The notes: a model not told the origin generated them from the sequence alone. Positions 44,581 through 54,499 are shown, counted from the stretch's first letter. The stretch is 64,000 nucleotides of DNA from JAIBDK01 sp965261915 (GCA_965261915.1 CBDHDW010000013.1:806001-870000), one strand, 5' to 3'. A program made the numbers and translations.

Positions 44581-46231
44581 CCCCAATCCCCAGATAGAAA
44601 TCTCTTAAACGCAGGAAGCCTTGGCTGTATAATGGTTTGCTCTTAAACCCACCATCACCCAATGGGTGCACAGCTCAAGGCTGATGACTATTCTACCCTA
44701 CAAACTCGATACAACGAACGATTTACTCACCTCTCGTGCCGGTTTATTGGCGATTGCTCAACTAATGGACTCCCTGAACCTGTCTGAGCGAATCGACAAG
44801 CACTTCCCCCAGCCTAAAAGCAATCGTGGGTATAAGCCCTCGGAGTTCATCAAGCCCCTCATCCTGATGCAGCATGAAGGCAGTTTTCACCTGGATGAGG
44901 TTCGCAACCTTCAGGATGATGAAGCACTGCGCACCGTGCTGGATCTCAAGAAACTTCCCCAGGCGACCACGATTGGAGATTGGCTCAGGCGAATGGGAAG
45001 CCAGCCGCAAATCCAGGCTGCCTGGGTAAAGGTGAATAAAGCCTTATTGAAGGTAGCCTTGCATCGCTGTAAGGAAGTCACACTGGACATTGATGCCACT
45101 GAAATTGTTGCCCATAAAGCGGGTGCACGGTGGACTTACAACAAGAACAAGGGTTTTATGCCGATGGTCGGGCATATTGCGGAAACCGGGCAGATCGTGG
45201 CCGTGGATTTCCGTCACGGCAATGTGCCGCCAGCGAAAGATAATAAGCCGTTTATCCAGCAATGCCAGCAGTCGCTCCCGGAAGACTGTACCGTGAAGGC
45301 GTTGCGTATTGATGCCGCCGGCTACCAAACAAAAGTCATTGAGTATTGTGATAAGCAGGGTATCGAGTATGCCATTCGCGCCAAGACCAGCGCCGCACTG
45401 CGCGCGCAGATAGCAGCGGCAAGCGCTTCGGACTGGCAGCCTTTGCTGGATAAAAAAGACAAAGCGGTCAATGGTCAGGATACCTACCGCACCAGTTTCT
45501 GCATCGGTGAGTATGAAAAACCCTTCACCCTTATCATTCAGAGAACAGCCGTTACCGGCCAGGCGAGTCTGGATTTAGATTCATCAGATAACTCAGAAAA
45601 CAGTTCAGAGGAAATAAACTCAGGTGCTTATATTTATCGTGCGATTGCCACTAATCGGGATAGCCTTAGCGATAGCGAGATTGTCCACTGGTACAACCAG
45701 CGTGGCGAGGACAGCGAGAACCGAATCAAGGAACTGAAACGAGATTTTGGTGGCGACACCCTGCCGTGTTCAGATTTTGCTGCCAATGTGCTGTACTTTT
45801 TAATCTCCGCACTCTCCTGCAATCTATGTGCCCTCATGCGTCAGTTGCTGCCGGGGGAGTTGTCCCAGCATCGTGCGATAACACTGCGCTGGCGGCTGTA
45901 CGCCATCGCGGCAAAAGTGGTCAGGACGGGACGTCAACTCTTGGTAAAAATGCGGGAAAACCACCGACTACTACTGGAACGAGTGCTGCTGGCACTGAAG
46001 GAGTTTGAAGCGCCGCCCATTTAACCCGACATAGAACAAGAATAACGGCTTCTGCAGGACAGGTGCGTCAAAAATAGCCGATTTAGCACTGATAATGCAC
46101 CGAACAGCGGTTTTTGAGTAAACCTCTCGGCACTAGCTACCATAATTTGCTGTAATGGCCAGCCACAAGGCTTGAAAGAGGGATTCACCGAGCCTTGAAG
46201 CGCTGATGCTACTCTATCTGGGGATTTGGGG
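44581..46231 (+). mobile_element. IS1380-family insertion sequence between leuC and phoX
   Basis: Ends ccccaatccccagatag (left) and the near-perfect inverse ctatctggggatttgggg (right, one extra A) enclose a single transposase gene. TGTT lies directly outside both ends (44577-44580 and 46232-46235), a plausible 4-bp duplication. It sits in the divergent promoter region of leuC and phoX. Confidence 0.85.
44684..46024 (+). CDS. IS1380-family transposase
   Basis: This is an intact DDE transposase of about 446 residues. The N-terminal region has TSRAGLLAIAQLMDSLNL and GYKPSEFIKPLILMQHEG. The catalytic core includes VTLDIDATEIVAHKAGARW with the first Asp, VKALRIDAAGYQTKVIEYC with the second, and WYNQRGEDSENRIKELKRDF with the Glu, as in IS1380. 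The start at 44684 follows an AAGG box; a GTG at 44666 is possible. The frame is complete, so the element may still be active. Confidence 0.92.
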   Translation: MTILPYKLDTTNDLLTSRAGLLAIAQLMDSLNLSERIDKHFPQPKSNRGYKPSEFIKPLILMQHEGSFHLDEVRNLQDDEALRTVLDLKKLPQATTIGDWLRRMGSQPQIQAAWVKVNKALLKVALHRCKEVTLDIDATEIVAHKAGARWTYNKNKGFMPMVGHIAETGQIVAVDFRHGNVPPAKDNKPFIQQCQQSLPEDCTVKALRIDAAGYQTKVIEYCDKQGIEYAIRAKTSAALRAQIAAASASDWQPLLDKKDKAVNGQDTYRTSFCIGEYEKPFTLIIQRTAVTGQASLDLDSSDNSENSSEEINSGAYIYRAIATNRDSLSDSEIVHWYNQRGEDSENRIKELKRDFGGDTLPCSDFAANVLYFLISALSCNLCALMRQLLPGELSQHRAITLRWRLYAIAAKVVRTGRQLLVKMRENHRLLLERVLLALKEFEAPPI

Positions 46232-46282
46232 TGTTTGCTTTTTTGTCATGGATAACGCATATTTTTCCGCAAATTCTGATGA

Positions 46283-48187
46283 ATGACCCATTTTGGAAAA
46301 CCCACAACAATGAACAAATCTAACCCTGATTCGTCCACTCAAGACTTCCCTGCTGAAACTCGCCAGACCGATTTTGAAAAAATTCTCGATCGAAGGATTT
46401 CAAGACGCGATTTTTTTCAACAGACGGGAATCGGCTTGGGTATGACATTTTTTGGCGGCAGCGCTCTGTCTTCCTGTACTCCTGGAAAACACCATGCGAT
46501 GGATTTCGCTCCGGTAAATGCGAATACAGATGACACCATCACTATACCCGAAGGATATCATTGGCACATCGTTACTCGGTGGGGCGATGGATTGTGGTCG
46601 AACAGCATTCCATTCGACGAGTTAACCTGCGGCACTGGAGAAAGTCAGGAACTGTCGATGGGAGACAACAATGACGGTATGGAATTGTTCAATTATAAGA
46701 ATCGCACAATACTGGTCGTTAATAACGAATACTCAAACAATAAAATTGCTTTCTCACACCGTGCTACCCAATCTCCCGAAACGGCAGACGACATTCGAAA
46801 AAGCAAAGCAGCCCACGGAGTGACAATATGTGAAATCGGCCAAACCAACGGTCAATGGAACATAATCGACGATTCGGCATTCAATCGAAAAATTACAGCC
46901 GACACCGAAATGGAAATCACCGGACCAGCCAGAGGGCATAAAAAACTCAAAACAGAATCGGATCCGACGGGGACAAAGTCGTTGGGCACCTGGGCAAATT
47001 GCGGTGCAGGCAGAACTCCCTGGGGAACCTATCTGGCCTGCGAGGAAAACTTTCAGGGTTATTTTTCGAGCACCGACAAAAACATCGAGATTAAAAAATC
47101 GCACAAACGCTACGGCGTAGCGGAAAAGGACTGGGGGCATAACTGGAAAAATAGTGACAATCGATTTGATATAGCGAAGTCACCCAATGAACCAAACCGC
47201 TGCGGATATGTTGTAGAAATTGATCCTTATCATCCTGAGTCAATCCCTAAAAAGAGAACGGCGCTCGGCCGATTCAGCCACGAGAACGCAGAACTGGTGA
47301 TCTCTTCCAGTGGCCATGTCGTTGTCTATTCTGGGGATGATGCCAGAGGAGAATTCCTTTATAAATTTGTTAGCAGGGAAAAATATGATGAAAACAGTCC
47401 GGATCCAAATTTGCTCGACGAAGGAACGTTGTTTGCAGCGCGTTTTAACGAAGATGGTAGCGGAGAGTGGCTCGAATTAACCCCGCAAAGTAGCGGCATG
47501 AAAAGTCAGGCAAAAATTTGCATCAATACCCGAAGCGCTGCTTCTCGGGTGGGCGCAACAACTATGGATCGTCCGGAGTGGGTGGCGGCCAATCCGGAAA
47601 ACACAGAAGTTTACTGCTCACTGACAAAAAATAAAAATCGCGGGATAAAAGTCAATCTGGGCGGAGATGAAATGCCGGTACAGGGACCTAACCCACGTGC
47701 AGAGAATATTTACGGGCAAATTGTACGTTGGCATCCGAATGATGATGACCACGCGAAAACAACGTTCTCGTGGGATTTATTTGCGGTCGCTGGAAATCCG
47801 AAAATACATAGCGACGAAAAAGCCGGGTCAGAAAATATTAACAAACACAATATGTTTAACTCCCCGGACGGCTTAAAGTTTGATCAAAACGGGTTTCTGT
47901 GGATTCAAACTGATGGCAACACCAGCAATTCGGGAAATTTTGAAGGCATGGGAAATAATCAAATGCTGATTGCGAACCCGGACTCTGGAGAAATAAAGCG
48001 ATTTATGGTGGCTCCAAACGGCTCTGAAATCACCGGAATTGCCTGGAGTCCTGACTTTACAACCGTGTTTGTCGGCATACAACACCCTGGAGCGAGTATT
48101 GAAAGCCATTTTCCTGATGGCGGTAATTCGGTTCCCCGATCATCTGTTATTGCAATCCAGCGTGAAGATGGTAAAGCTTTTAGCTGA
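46283..48187 (+). CDS. phoX: PhoX-type Tat-exported alkaline phosphatase
   Basis: This protein of about 630 residues is of the PhoX (DUF839) family, a Ca/Fe-dependent phosphatase exported folded by the Tat pathway to release phosphate from organic esters. The Tat signal is RRISRRDFFQQTGIGLGMTF near residue 40. Catalytic-domain markers are VNNEYSNN, GRTPWGTYLACEENFQGYF, RCGYVVEIDPY, FSHENAE, VVYSGDDARGEFLYKFVS, and WVAANPENTEVYCSLT. The start may be 46283 or 46310. Only about 50-75 bp separate it from the IS1380 end, so expression may depend on the IS. Confidence 0.88.
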   Translation: MTHFGKPTTMNKSNPDSSTQDFPAETRQTDFEKILDRRISRRDFFQQTGIGLGMTFFGGSALSSCTPGKHHAMDFAPVNANTDDTITIPEGYHWHIVTRWGDGLWSNSIPFDELTCGTGESQELSMGDNNDGMELFNYKNRTILVVNNEYSNNKIAFSHRATQSPETADDIRKSKAAHGVTICEIGQTNGQWNIIDDSAFNRKITADTEMEITGPARGHKKLKTESDPTGTKSLGTWANCGAGRTPWGTYLACEENFQGYFSSTDKNIEIKKSHKRYGVAEKDWGHNWKNSDNRFDIAKSPNEPNRCGYVVEIDPYHPESIPKKRTALGRFSHENAELVISSSGHVVVYSGDDARGEFLYKFVSREKYDENSPDPNLLDEGTLFAARFNEDGSGEWLELTPQSSGMKSQAKICINTRSAASRVGATTMDRPEWVAANPENTEVYCSLTKNKNRGIKVNLGGDEMPVQGPNPRAENIYGQIVRWHPNDDDHAKTTFSWDLFAVAGNPKIHSDEKAGSENINKHNMFNSPDGLKFDQNGFLWIQTDGNTSNSGNFEGMGNNQMLIANPDSGEIKRFMVAPNGSEITGIAWSPDFTTVFVGIQHPGASIESHFPDGGNSVPRSSVIAIQREDGKAFS

Positions 48188-48223
48188 GTGATTCTCTAAA
48201 AATAAATGGCGAGAAAACGACCA

Positions 48224-49291
48224 TCAGGGATGCTTGCTATTTTGTGCGCGATCTCGTAAAGCATGATCCATTAACGTTAGTGCAAGCATTGCCTCGGCGA
48301 TTGGCACAGCACGAATACCTACACAGGGGTCGTGCCTCCCCGTGGTAACCATCTCGATGGATTCATTATCAAGATCCACGGTTTCACCAGGAACCTGAAT
48401 ACTGGAAGTTGGCTTAAAGGCCACTTTAACTGTGACAGACTGACCGCTGGATATCCCCCCCAATACCCCGCCCGCATTATTCGATTTAAATCCGCCGGGA
48501 TTAATTTCATCACGATGCTGCGATCCGGTTTGTGAAATAGAATCAAATCCGGCTCCGATCTCGACCCCTTTCGAGGCATTAATACTGAGCATGGCCTTGG
48601 CAATATCCGCATCCAGTCGATCAAATACCGGTTCACCCCAGCCAATCGGCATACCCGTTGCCTCAACATAAACCCCGGCTCCCACCGATTCTCCGGCTTT
48701 ACGCGTACTCTTTATGAGCTGCTCCAGTTTTGCAACAGCATTGACATCTCCAACGAAAAAGGGATTTTGCTCCACTTCAGACCAGTCACAGCCAGCCATT
48801 TTGATGTCGCCTATTTGATAAACACATCCCCGAATAGCGACGCCATAACATTCCAGTAAATATTTTTTCGCAATACTGCCGGCGGCGACTCGCATGGTCG
48901 TTTCCCGTGCGGAAGATCTTCCGCCGCCGCGATAGTCACGCAATCCATACTTTTTCGTATAGGTATAATCTGCGTGCCCAGGTCGAAAACGATCCTTTAT
49001 CTTGTCGTAGTCCCTCGATCGCTGATCCTCATTTCGGATTAATAGTCCGATGGGTGTACCCGTCGTTTTGCCTTCAAACACACCCGATAAAATTTCTACC
49101 TGATCACGCTCTTTGCGCTGAGTCGTATATTTTGAACTGCCGGGTTTTCGACGATCCAAATCAACCTGCAAGTCTTCCTCGCTTAACGCCATACCGGGTG
49201 GGCAGCCGTCGACAACACCGCCCAATGCCGGTCCGTGGCTCTCGCCAAAGGTCGTTAGGGTGAAAAGTTTACCGATTGAATTTCCAGACAC
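48224..49291 (-). CDS. aroC: chorismate synthase
   Basis: This is the last enzyme of the shikimate pathway; it needs reduced FMN. The 355-residue protein has all three signature regions: GESHGPALGGVVDGCPPGM at the start, RPGHADYTYTKKYGLRDYRG with GRSSARETTMRVAAG, and NNAGGVLGGISSGQ near the C-terminus. It stands alone and is convergent with phoX. An IS66 element begins 59 bp upstream of its start codon. Confidence 0.97.
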   Translation of the reverse strand: MSGNSIGKLFTLTTFGESHGPALGGVVDGCPPGMALSEEDLQVDLDRRKPGSSKYTTQRKERDQVEILSGVFEGKTTGTPIGLLIRNEDQRSRDYDKIKDRFRPGHADYTYTKKYGLRDYRGGGRSSARETTMRVAAGSIAKKYLLECYGVAIRGCVYQIGDIKMAGCDWSEVEQNPFFVGDVNAVAKLEQLIKSTRKAGESVGAGVYVEATGMPIGWGEPVFDRLDADIAKAMLSINASKGVEIGAGFDSISQTGSQHRDEINPGGFKSNNAGGVLGGISSGQSVTVKVAFKPTSSIQVPGETVDLDNESIEMVTTGRHDPCVGIRAVPIAEAMLALTLMDHALRDRAQNSKHP

Positions 49292-49350
49292 GATACCTAT
49301 CAGGGTTAAAATTTCGCGTATTGTACCTGATTAACTTATCCTGTTTTGCC

Positions 49351-50888
49351 GTAACTGCCCAGGTACCCTAAGGAATAATTCTCTTGGAATAATTCTCTTG
49401 CCTGAGGAATCCCGATGTGATTCATTAAGATTATGATTTTTTCAAACGCACCCAAAGGTTATGTTTCCGTTGAGGCTTATGAAGAGCTGAAGCAGAAGAA
49501 TGCACAAACGATAGCCCTGCTTGTGGCTCGCATTGAAGACCTTGAGCGTCGCCTCAGCTTGAACAGCAGCAACAGTAGCAAGCCGCCTTCAAGCGACGGC
49601 CTAAAGAAGCCCAAGGCTGAACCCAGAACCAAAAGTCTGCGGAGAAAATCCGGTAAAAAGTCAGGCGGGCAGAAAGGCCACAAGGGAAGCACCCTGTGCC
49701 AAACGGCAGATCCCGATCATGTTGAAGATCACTTTCCTTCTGTCTGCGGGCAATGTGGCACACCGCTGTCGCCATCAATGGCAGAGGATTACGCCGCACG
49801 ACAGGTGTTTGACCTGCCCGAGCCACAACCCCTGGTGACAACGGAACACAGGGCACATGTCTGCCTTTGCGGCCACTGTGGGGAAACAACCAGGGCGGCG
49901 TTTCCTCTGGAAGTAAAGGCACCCGTGCAGTACGGGCCACGCATCGCCGGAGTGGCAACATATCTCCAATGCGCCCATTTCCTGCCGGAAGACAGACTGG
50001 CGCAAATAATGGCCGATTTGTTCAATGCCCCTTTGGTTCCTGCCACTGTGGCCGCCATGAACCGCAAAGCATCAGAGCGGCTCAAGGGGGTTGCTTCTCA
50101 CCTGCAGGATGTGATCGCCCAACAGGTCCACGTCAAACATCTTGACGAGACGGGTTTCCGGATTACGGGGTGCCTGCAATGGCTTCACGTTGCCTGTACA
50201 CCGCTTCTGGCTTTCTACCGGGTCAGCAGCAAACGCGGTAATCTGTTATCCAATCTCACGGGCTGTATCGTGCATGATCATTGGCAGCCCTACTTCACGC
50301 TGGATGGTGTTACCCATGCGTTGTGCAATGCACACCATTTACGGGAACTGCAAGCGTTGGTCGAAATCGAACAGGAAGATTGGGCTGGTCAGATGCAAAG
50401 GCTACTGCGGCGTGCGCACCATGTCACACAGGCCGCGCGGGATAAGGGCGTGGCGGTTTCAACACCGCTTGTTGCGCTTATTAATCGGCGATACGACAGG
50501 ATCATCACCGCTGCATTGGGTTTCCATGAGGAATTGCCTCCACTCGTGCCGCCAAAACCCGGAAGACGGGGGCGCAAGAAGCGACGGACAGGACATAATC
50601 TGGCTTTACGATTGCGCGATCACAAGGAAGGCACCCTGCGCTTTCTGACAGATCCCGACGTGCCCTTCACAAACAACGAAGCTGAACGCGACCTGCGGAT
50701 GATGAAACTACGTCAGAAAATATCGGGAGGGTTCAGGTCTGAACAAGGGGCAGAGGATTTTGCCACCCTGCGCAGCGTCATCACAACGGCGAGAAAACAA
50801 GGATGGAACATCATCGAAACACTGATGATGCCTGCCGATCAGATTATTGCAAAACTGAAATACGCTTAAAAACAACCTGGGCAGTTAC
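49351..50888 (+). mobile_element. complete IS66-family element (1538 bp)
   Basis: Perfect 14-bp inverted ends gtaactgcccaggt (49351-49364) and acctgggcagttac (50875-50888) are flanked by the same 8 bases GTTTTGCC on both sides (49343-49350 and 50889-50896), the duplication length expected for IS66. It carries only tnpC, without tnpA or tnpB. A 14-base tandem duplication (gaataattctcttg) sits near the left end and is absent in the copy at 63.3 kb. Confidence 0.95.
49433..50869 (+). CDS. IS66-family transposase (TnpC type)
   Basis: This is a 478-residue transposase. A coiled-coil N-terminus is followed by LNSSNSSKPPSSDGLKKP and a basic stretch. Zinc-finger-like CGQCGTPL and CLCGHCGE come next, then the DDE core: VKHLDETGFRITGCLQWLH with the first Asp, CIVHDHWQPYFTLDGVTHAL with the second, LCNAHHLRELQAL, and FTNNEAERDLRMMKLRQKIS with the Glu. 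The C-terminus is FATLRSVITTARKQGWNI. Relative to the 63.4-kb copy it lacks four codons (Arg-Leu-Glu and one more) near residue 25, in frame, so it is probably still functional. Confidence 0.93.
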   Translation: MIFSNAPKGYVSVEAYEELKQKNAQTIALLVARIEDLERRLSLNSSNSSKPPSSDGLKKPKAEPRTKSLRRKSGKKSGGQKGHKGSTLCQTADPDHVEDHFPSVCGQCGTPLSPSMAEDYAARQVFDLPEPQPLVTTEHRAHVCLCGHCGETTRAAFPLEVKAPVQYGPRIAGVATYLQCAHFLPEDRLAQIMADLFNAPLVPATVAAMNRKASERLKGVASHLQDVIAQQVHVKHLDETGFRITGCLQWLHVACTPLLAFYRVSSKRGNLLSNLTGCIVHDHWQPYFTLDGVTHALCNAHHLRELQALVEIEQEDWAGQMQRLLRRAHHVTQAARDKGVAVSTPLVALINRRYDRIITAALGFHEELPPLVPPKPGRRGRKKRRTGHNLALRLRDHKEGTLRFLTDPDVPFTNNEAERDLRMMKLRQKISGGFRSEQGAEDFATLRSVITTARKQGWNIIETLMMPADQIIAKLKYA

Positions 50889-50923
50889 GTTTTGCCTACA
50901 GAGTCGATTGTATTAGCGCTTAA

Positions 50924-51685
50924 TCAGTTCGGTAAACGAGAAAGTATTGGCATCATCACCTGATGCAGCGTGCTTGCAGCTTTCTCCTGTCCCGATACGC
51001 TTGACACAATATCCTGGCGAATCTCGATCAGTGCCATCTGCAGCTGATTTTCCTCGGCATGAATTACCTGGGCGTATCCCCGTGGATCATTGGCGTGGTA
51101 AGGCTGATTATCTCCCACATTTAATCCATCGATCTGTTCAAAGTTGGATATTATTTCTCTAGCCAACAACTCGTGTGCTTCATCCCAAAGCACACCATAG
51201 TGCCACGGACGATTTTGACCCGCCATCGAAGGCGTGAAACTATGTACGGACAAGATTATCGGTGATACATGATTCTTGCCAACCTCTTCAACGAGTTCCT
51301 CGTAAGCGCTGTGGTAGGGCAAAAATATCGCTTCAATGCGACTGAGTTTTTGTGCTTCGGTTAGCTTTTGATTACCCGGAATCGGGATATTGTCAGAGAC
51401 ATCTACAATCAGGCTCAAATCATCCGGATGACGGTTTAAATCCACTACCAGTCGAGAATAGTTTGCCGATATAAGCGGTGCATCAAACATTTGTGAAAGC
51501 GCCAGAGCGACTTGCCGGGCGCCGATATCGTAACCAATGTGCTTTTCCAGATCATCCCGGTTCAATCCCAGATTCATCAGCGCTTGGGGAACCCGGTTAG
51601 AAGCATGGTCACAGGCAATAATCAGCGGCGCGAGGCCGGTTCTGTTAACAATCTCAAACGGCGTAGGGTCAGTTGGACTGAGCAC
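50924..51685 (-). CDS. N-formylglutamate amidohydrolase family protein
   Basis: This is a 253-residue zinc hydrolase that removes formyl groups from N-formylglutamate or related compounds. Key segments are PLIIACDHASNRVPQAL with the metal-binding His, DIGARQVALALSQMFDAPLI, YSRLVVDLNRHPDD, and ILSVHSFTPSMAGQNRPWHYG. The start is GTG at 51685. The gene is divergent from the EamA transporter. No hut genes are adjacent, so the physiological substrate is uncertain. Confidence 0.88.
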   Translation of the reverse strand: MLSPTDPTPFEIVNRTGLAPLIIACDHASNRVPQALMNLGLNRDDLEKHIGYDIGARQVALALSQMFDAPLISANYSRLVVDLNRHPDDLSLIVDVSDNIPIPGNQKLTEAQKLSRIEAIFLPYHSAYEELVEEVGKNHVSPIILSVHSFTPSMAGQNRPWHYGVLWDEAHELLAREIISNFEQIDGLNVGDNQPYHANDPRGYAQVIHAEENQLQMALIEIRQDIVSSVSGQEKAASTLHQVMMPILSRLPN

Positions 51686-51756
51686 GGAATTTATCTCATG
51701 TTCGGTTAGAAAATCGGTAGAATCCCAGGCTGACTAATTTGTGAGGCCATCACGGG

Positions 51757-52635
51757 TTGCGCGATAATATTACAGACCTGGGTCTTTTGCTATTACTGGC
51801 TTTGATCTGGAGCACATCTTTTCTGCTAATCAAAATTGGCGTCGAATCAATAGCCCCCTTTACATTGACCGCGGGGCGATTATGTATTGCAGCGGCCATC
51901 TTCTGGGCATTTCTCCTTTACAAGGGCGAAGGTATACCCTTACATCGAAATGCCATCATGCTCTACGTCGTGGTTGGTGTCATGGGCAACAGTCTTCCAT
52001 TTGTTCTCATTAGTTGGGGCGAAACCCAAATTAGCAGTTCGCTTACTGCGATTCTCATGGGCATTATGCCAATCAGTACTTTCGTCCTCGCGCATTGGTT
52101 TATTTCGAGCGAACCGATGACCAGAAGAAAGTTCGCCGGTGTTTGTTGCGGGTTTATCGGTTTGGTGGTGTTGGTCGGTTTGTCTTCTCTGCACCAGTTT
52201 GGCGGTCAATTGTCCGGCCAAATGAGTGTAATTGGCGGCGCACTGTGCTATTCAGTAGCAACCATTTACGTCCGTGCGCAGCCATCTTTTGAAGGCTACA
52301 AGATGGCAGCAGGCATGAATACCGTTGCCGCATTCATCAGTCTGGCGCTGGCTTTTTTAGTCGAGGATCCGTCAGCTCTCGAGCCCACAAATGAAGGAAT
52401 TTGGGCGCTAATCATGTTGGCTATATTTCCAACCGCAATGGCCTCTTTGCTGTACTTCAGAATGATCAAAAACCTGGGGGCAACGACATTTGCTCAAATC
52501 AACTATATTATTCCGATACTTGGCGGGCTGTGGGGGGTTTTGCTACTGGGAGAAACACTGGCGTGGAATGTGTTTATTGCCATGGCGTTTGTGCTTTTCG
52601 GGATCTACCTTATCCAGTCAAAATCTGTCGGCTAA
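51757..52635 (+). CDS. EamA/DMT-superfamily transporter
   Basis: This is a 292-residue drug/metabolite-superfamily permease, probably exporting amino acids or similar small molecules. About ten hydrophobic spans form two EamA repeats: the first opens LLLLALIWSTSFLLIKIGVE, the second GGALCYSVATIYVRAQ. The end IPILGGLWGVLLLGETLAWN is typical. The likely start is TTG at 51757 with a TGAGG box upstream. Its 3' end overlaps the convergent LysR gene by 26 bases. Confidence 0.88.
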   Translation: MRDNITDLGLLLLLALIWSTSFLLIKIGVESIAPFTLTAGRLCIAAAIFWAFLLYKGEGIPLHRNAIMLYVVVGVMGNSLPFVLISWGETQISSSLTAILMGIMPISTFVLAHWFISSEPMTRRKFAGVCCGFIGLVVLVGLSSLHQFGGQLSGQMSVIGGALCYSVATIYVRAQPSFEGYKMAAGMNTVAAFISLALAFLVEDPSALEPTNEGIWALIMLAIFPTAMASLLYFRMIKNLGATTFAQINYIIPILGGLWGVLLLGETLAWNVFIAMAFVLFGIYLIQSKSVG

Positions 52636-53476
52636 CTTTTTGAATATACTGAGCGAGCTGACCAACCGCCGGTTCTGAAGATTCCTTGTCGTAATGTAAC
52701 TCGACCGTAGCTCCGGATAGTTCAGGAAGCTGCGACGTTGAATTATGCGTCTGTAATTCGTTGGGAACGGTATTTTCCGCCAATACCGTCACCCCTAACC
52801 CAGCGGTAACTGCTGCGCATATTCCTCCGTAACTGGTTCCGGTATAAACAATTCTCCAGGGTATTGAGTTTGCGTCCAGGGTTTCCAGAATTCGATGTCT
52901 ATAAACGCAACCGTGCGGAGCAACTACCAAAGGAACCTGCTCATAGTGGGATTTGAAATGAGTGCTGTCGGTAACCCAGACCAGTTTTTCATGCCAGCCT
53001 TCATCTGACGGAACAGAATTCAGTGCTTTGTGGATGGCCACAACCAAATCCAGTTCTCCCAAAGATTGCCGCTCCAGTAGATGACTGGATAGTTCGCTAA
53101 TGACCTCCAGCTCAACACCGGGATATGCCTCTGCAAATCCAGTGAGGAACTCAGGGAGATAGGAAATGGCAAATTCATGCGGTATTCCTAATCTTACCTT
53201 TCCGGTCACTTCAGGTTTTGCAAGCCTTAGTAGCGCTTCATCATTCAACCGCAGAATTTTTTTCGCATACTGCAGCAGAATGTCGCCTTCTTCCGTGAGC
53301 TTGAAAGACCTGCCATCACGATACAATATCGGTTTACCCACGAGCTCCTCAAGCCGATTCATCTGCAAACTAATCGCCGGTTGAGAGCGGCCGAGTATTT
53401 TCCCGGCGTTGCTAAATCCGCCTTCCCTGATGATGGTAACGAATGTTCTAAGAAGATCCGTGGGCAGGTTTTTCAC
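52610..53476 (-). CDS. LysR-family transcriptional regulator
   Basis: This is a 288-residue DNA-binding regulator. The N-terminal winged helix reads LLRTFVTIIREGGFSNAGKI, then LGRSQPAISLQMNRLEELV. The effector domain starts near GKVRLGIPHEFAISYLPEFL and includes GELDLVVAIHKAL and VTAGLGVTVLAENTVP. It starts three bases after the trpD stop, so it is probably co-transcribed with trpD. The effector cannot be deduced. Confidence 0.92.
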   Translation of the reverse strand: MKNLPTDLLRTFVTIIREGGFSNAGKILGRSQPAISLQMNRLEELVGKPILYRDGRSFKLTEEGDILLQYAKKILRLNDEALLRLAKPEVTGKVRLGIPHEFAISYLPEFLTGFAEAYPGVELEVISELSSHLLERQSLGELDLVVAIHKALNSVPSDEGWHEKLVWVTDSTHFKSHYEQVPLVVAPHGCVYRHRILETLDANSIPWRIVYTGTSYGGICAAVTAGLGVTVLAENTVPNELQTHNSTSQLPELSGATVELHYDKESSEPAVGQLAQYIQKVSRQILTG

Positions 53477-53479
53477 AGA

Positions 53480-54499
53480 CTACGAAAATGTTTGAGAAAA
53501 TTGAACGAGCTGTTCAAGTTTTTCGGAACCTTTACCGCCAGATAAAATCTCTTGGGCTAAAATCACACCCTCTTCAAGCGAGCTGGCCAAATCGCCTGCA
53601 TAGATAGTGGCACCTGCGTTTAAGGCAATCATGTCTGATGCGGGTCCGGCTTTACCACTCAATGCAGATTGAATCATTGATAAACTTTCTGCCGCATCCG
53701 AAACAATAATTTCCGACAAATCTGAACGCGAAATACCGAATTGCTCCGGTTCAATCTGGTATTCAGTAATTGTGCCATCCTTCAATTCTGCAACATCGGT
53801 TGTCGAGGCAATTGAAATCTCATCCAAACCATCATCCGAACTCACCACCAATGTATGGACACTGCCAAGTTCAGCATACACTTCCGCCATTGGTCTGACC
53901 CAGCCTTTGCTAAATACACCAGCCAGTTGATATTTTGCACCAGCCGGATTAGTTACGGGGCCCAGCAGGTTAAAAAAACTGCGAATACCGATTTCTTTTC
54001 TGGGGCCGATGGCAAAGCGCATTGCAGAGTGATGCGACGGCGCAAACATGAAACCAATCCCGCACTGTTCCACACACTGGCCGACCTGCTCCGGCGAAAT
54101 CCCGATATTGACACCGGCAGCCTCGAGAACGTCGGCGCTTCCAGAGTTTCCGGTGGCCGCTCGACTTCCGTGTTTTGCGATACTGGCTCCTGCCTCCGCC
54201 GCGACAAGGGCACTCGCTGTGGAGACGTTAAACAGCTTTGCACCATCACCGCCAGTACCAACACTATCTACAATCTTGTCTGCATTTATTTCTACTTTTG
54301 CCGACAATTCGCGCATGATTGTCGCTGCGCCAACGATCTCGTCAACGGTCTCGCCTTTGATCATCAATGCGGTGAGGAATGCGCCTATTTGAGCATCCGT
54401 TGCCTGACCGGACATGATCGAAGCCATCACTGACTGCATTTCTTCTCGACTAAGATTCTCACCTGATGCAAGCCGACGATTTGCGGATTGTAAATCCAT
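53480..54499 (-). CDS. trpD: anthranilate phosphoribosyltransferase
   Basis: This enzyme joins anthranilate to phosphoribosyl pyrophosphate in tryptophan synthesis. The start at 54499 is set by GGAG six bases upstream. The 339-residue protein has VDSVGTGGDGAKLFNVSTAS, KHGSRAATGNSGSADVLEA, FMFAPSHHSAMRFA and FNLLGPVTNPA, all family hallmarks. It is separated from trpBA by about 15 kb and has no trpE, trpG or trpC beside it; lysR follows directly. Confidence 0.95.
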   Translation of the reverse strand: MDLQSANRRLASGENLSREEMQSVMASIMSGQATDAQIGAFLTALMIKGETVDEIVGAATIMRELSAKVEINADKIVDSVGTGGDGAKLFNVSTASALVAAEAGASIAKHGSRAATGNSGSADVLEAAGVNIGISPEQVGQCVEQCGIGFMFAPSHHSAMRFAIGPRKEIGIRSFFNLLGPVTNPAGAKYQLAGVFSKGWVRPMAEVYAELGSVHTLVVSSDDGLDEISIASTTDVAELKDGTITEYQIEPEQFGISRSDLSEIIVSDAAESLSMIQSALSGKAGPASDMIALNAGATIYAGDLASSLEEGVILAQEILSGGKGSEKLEQLVQFSQTFS

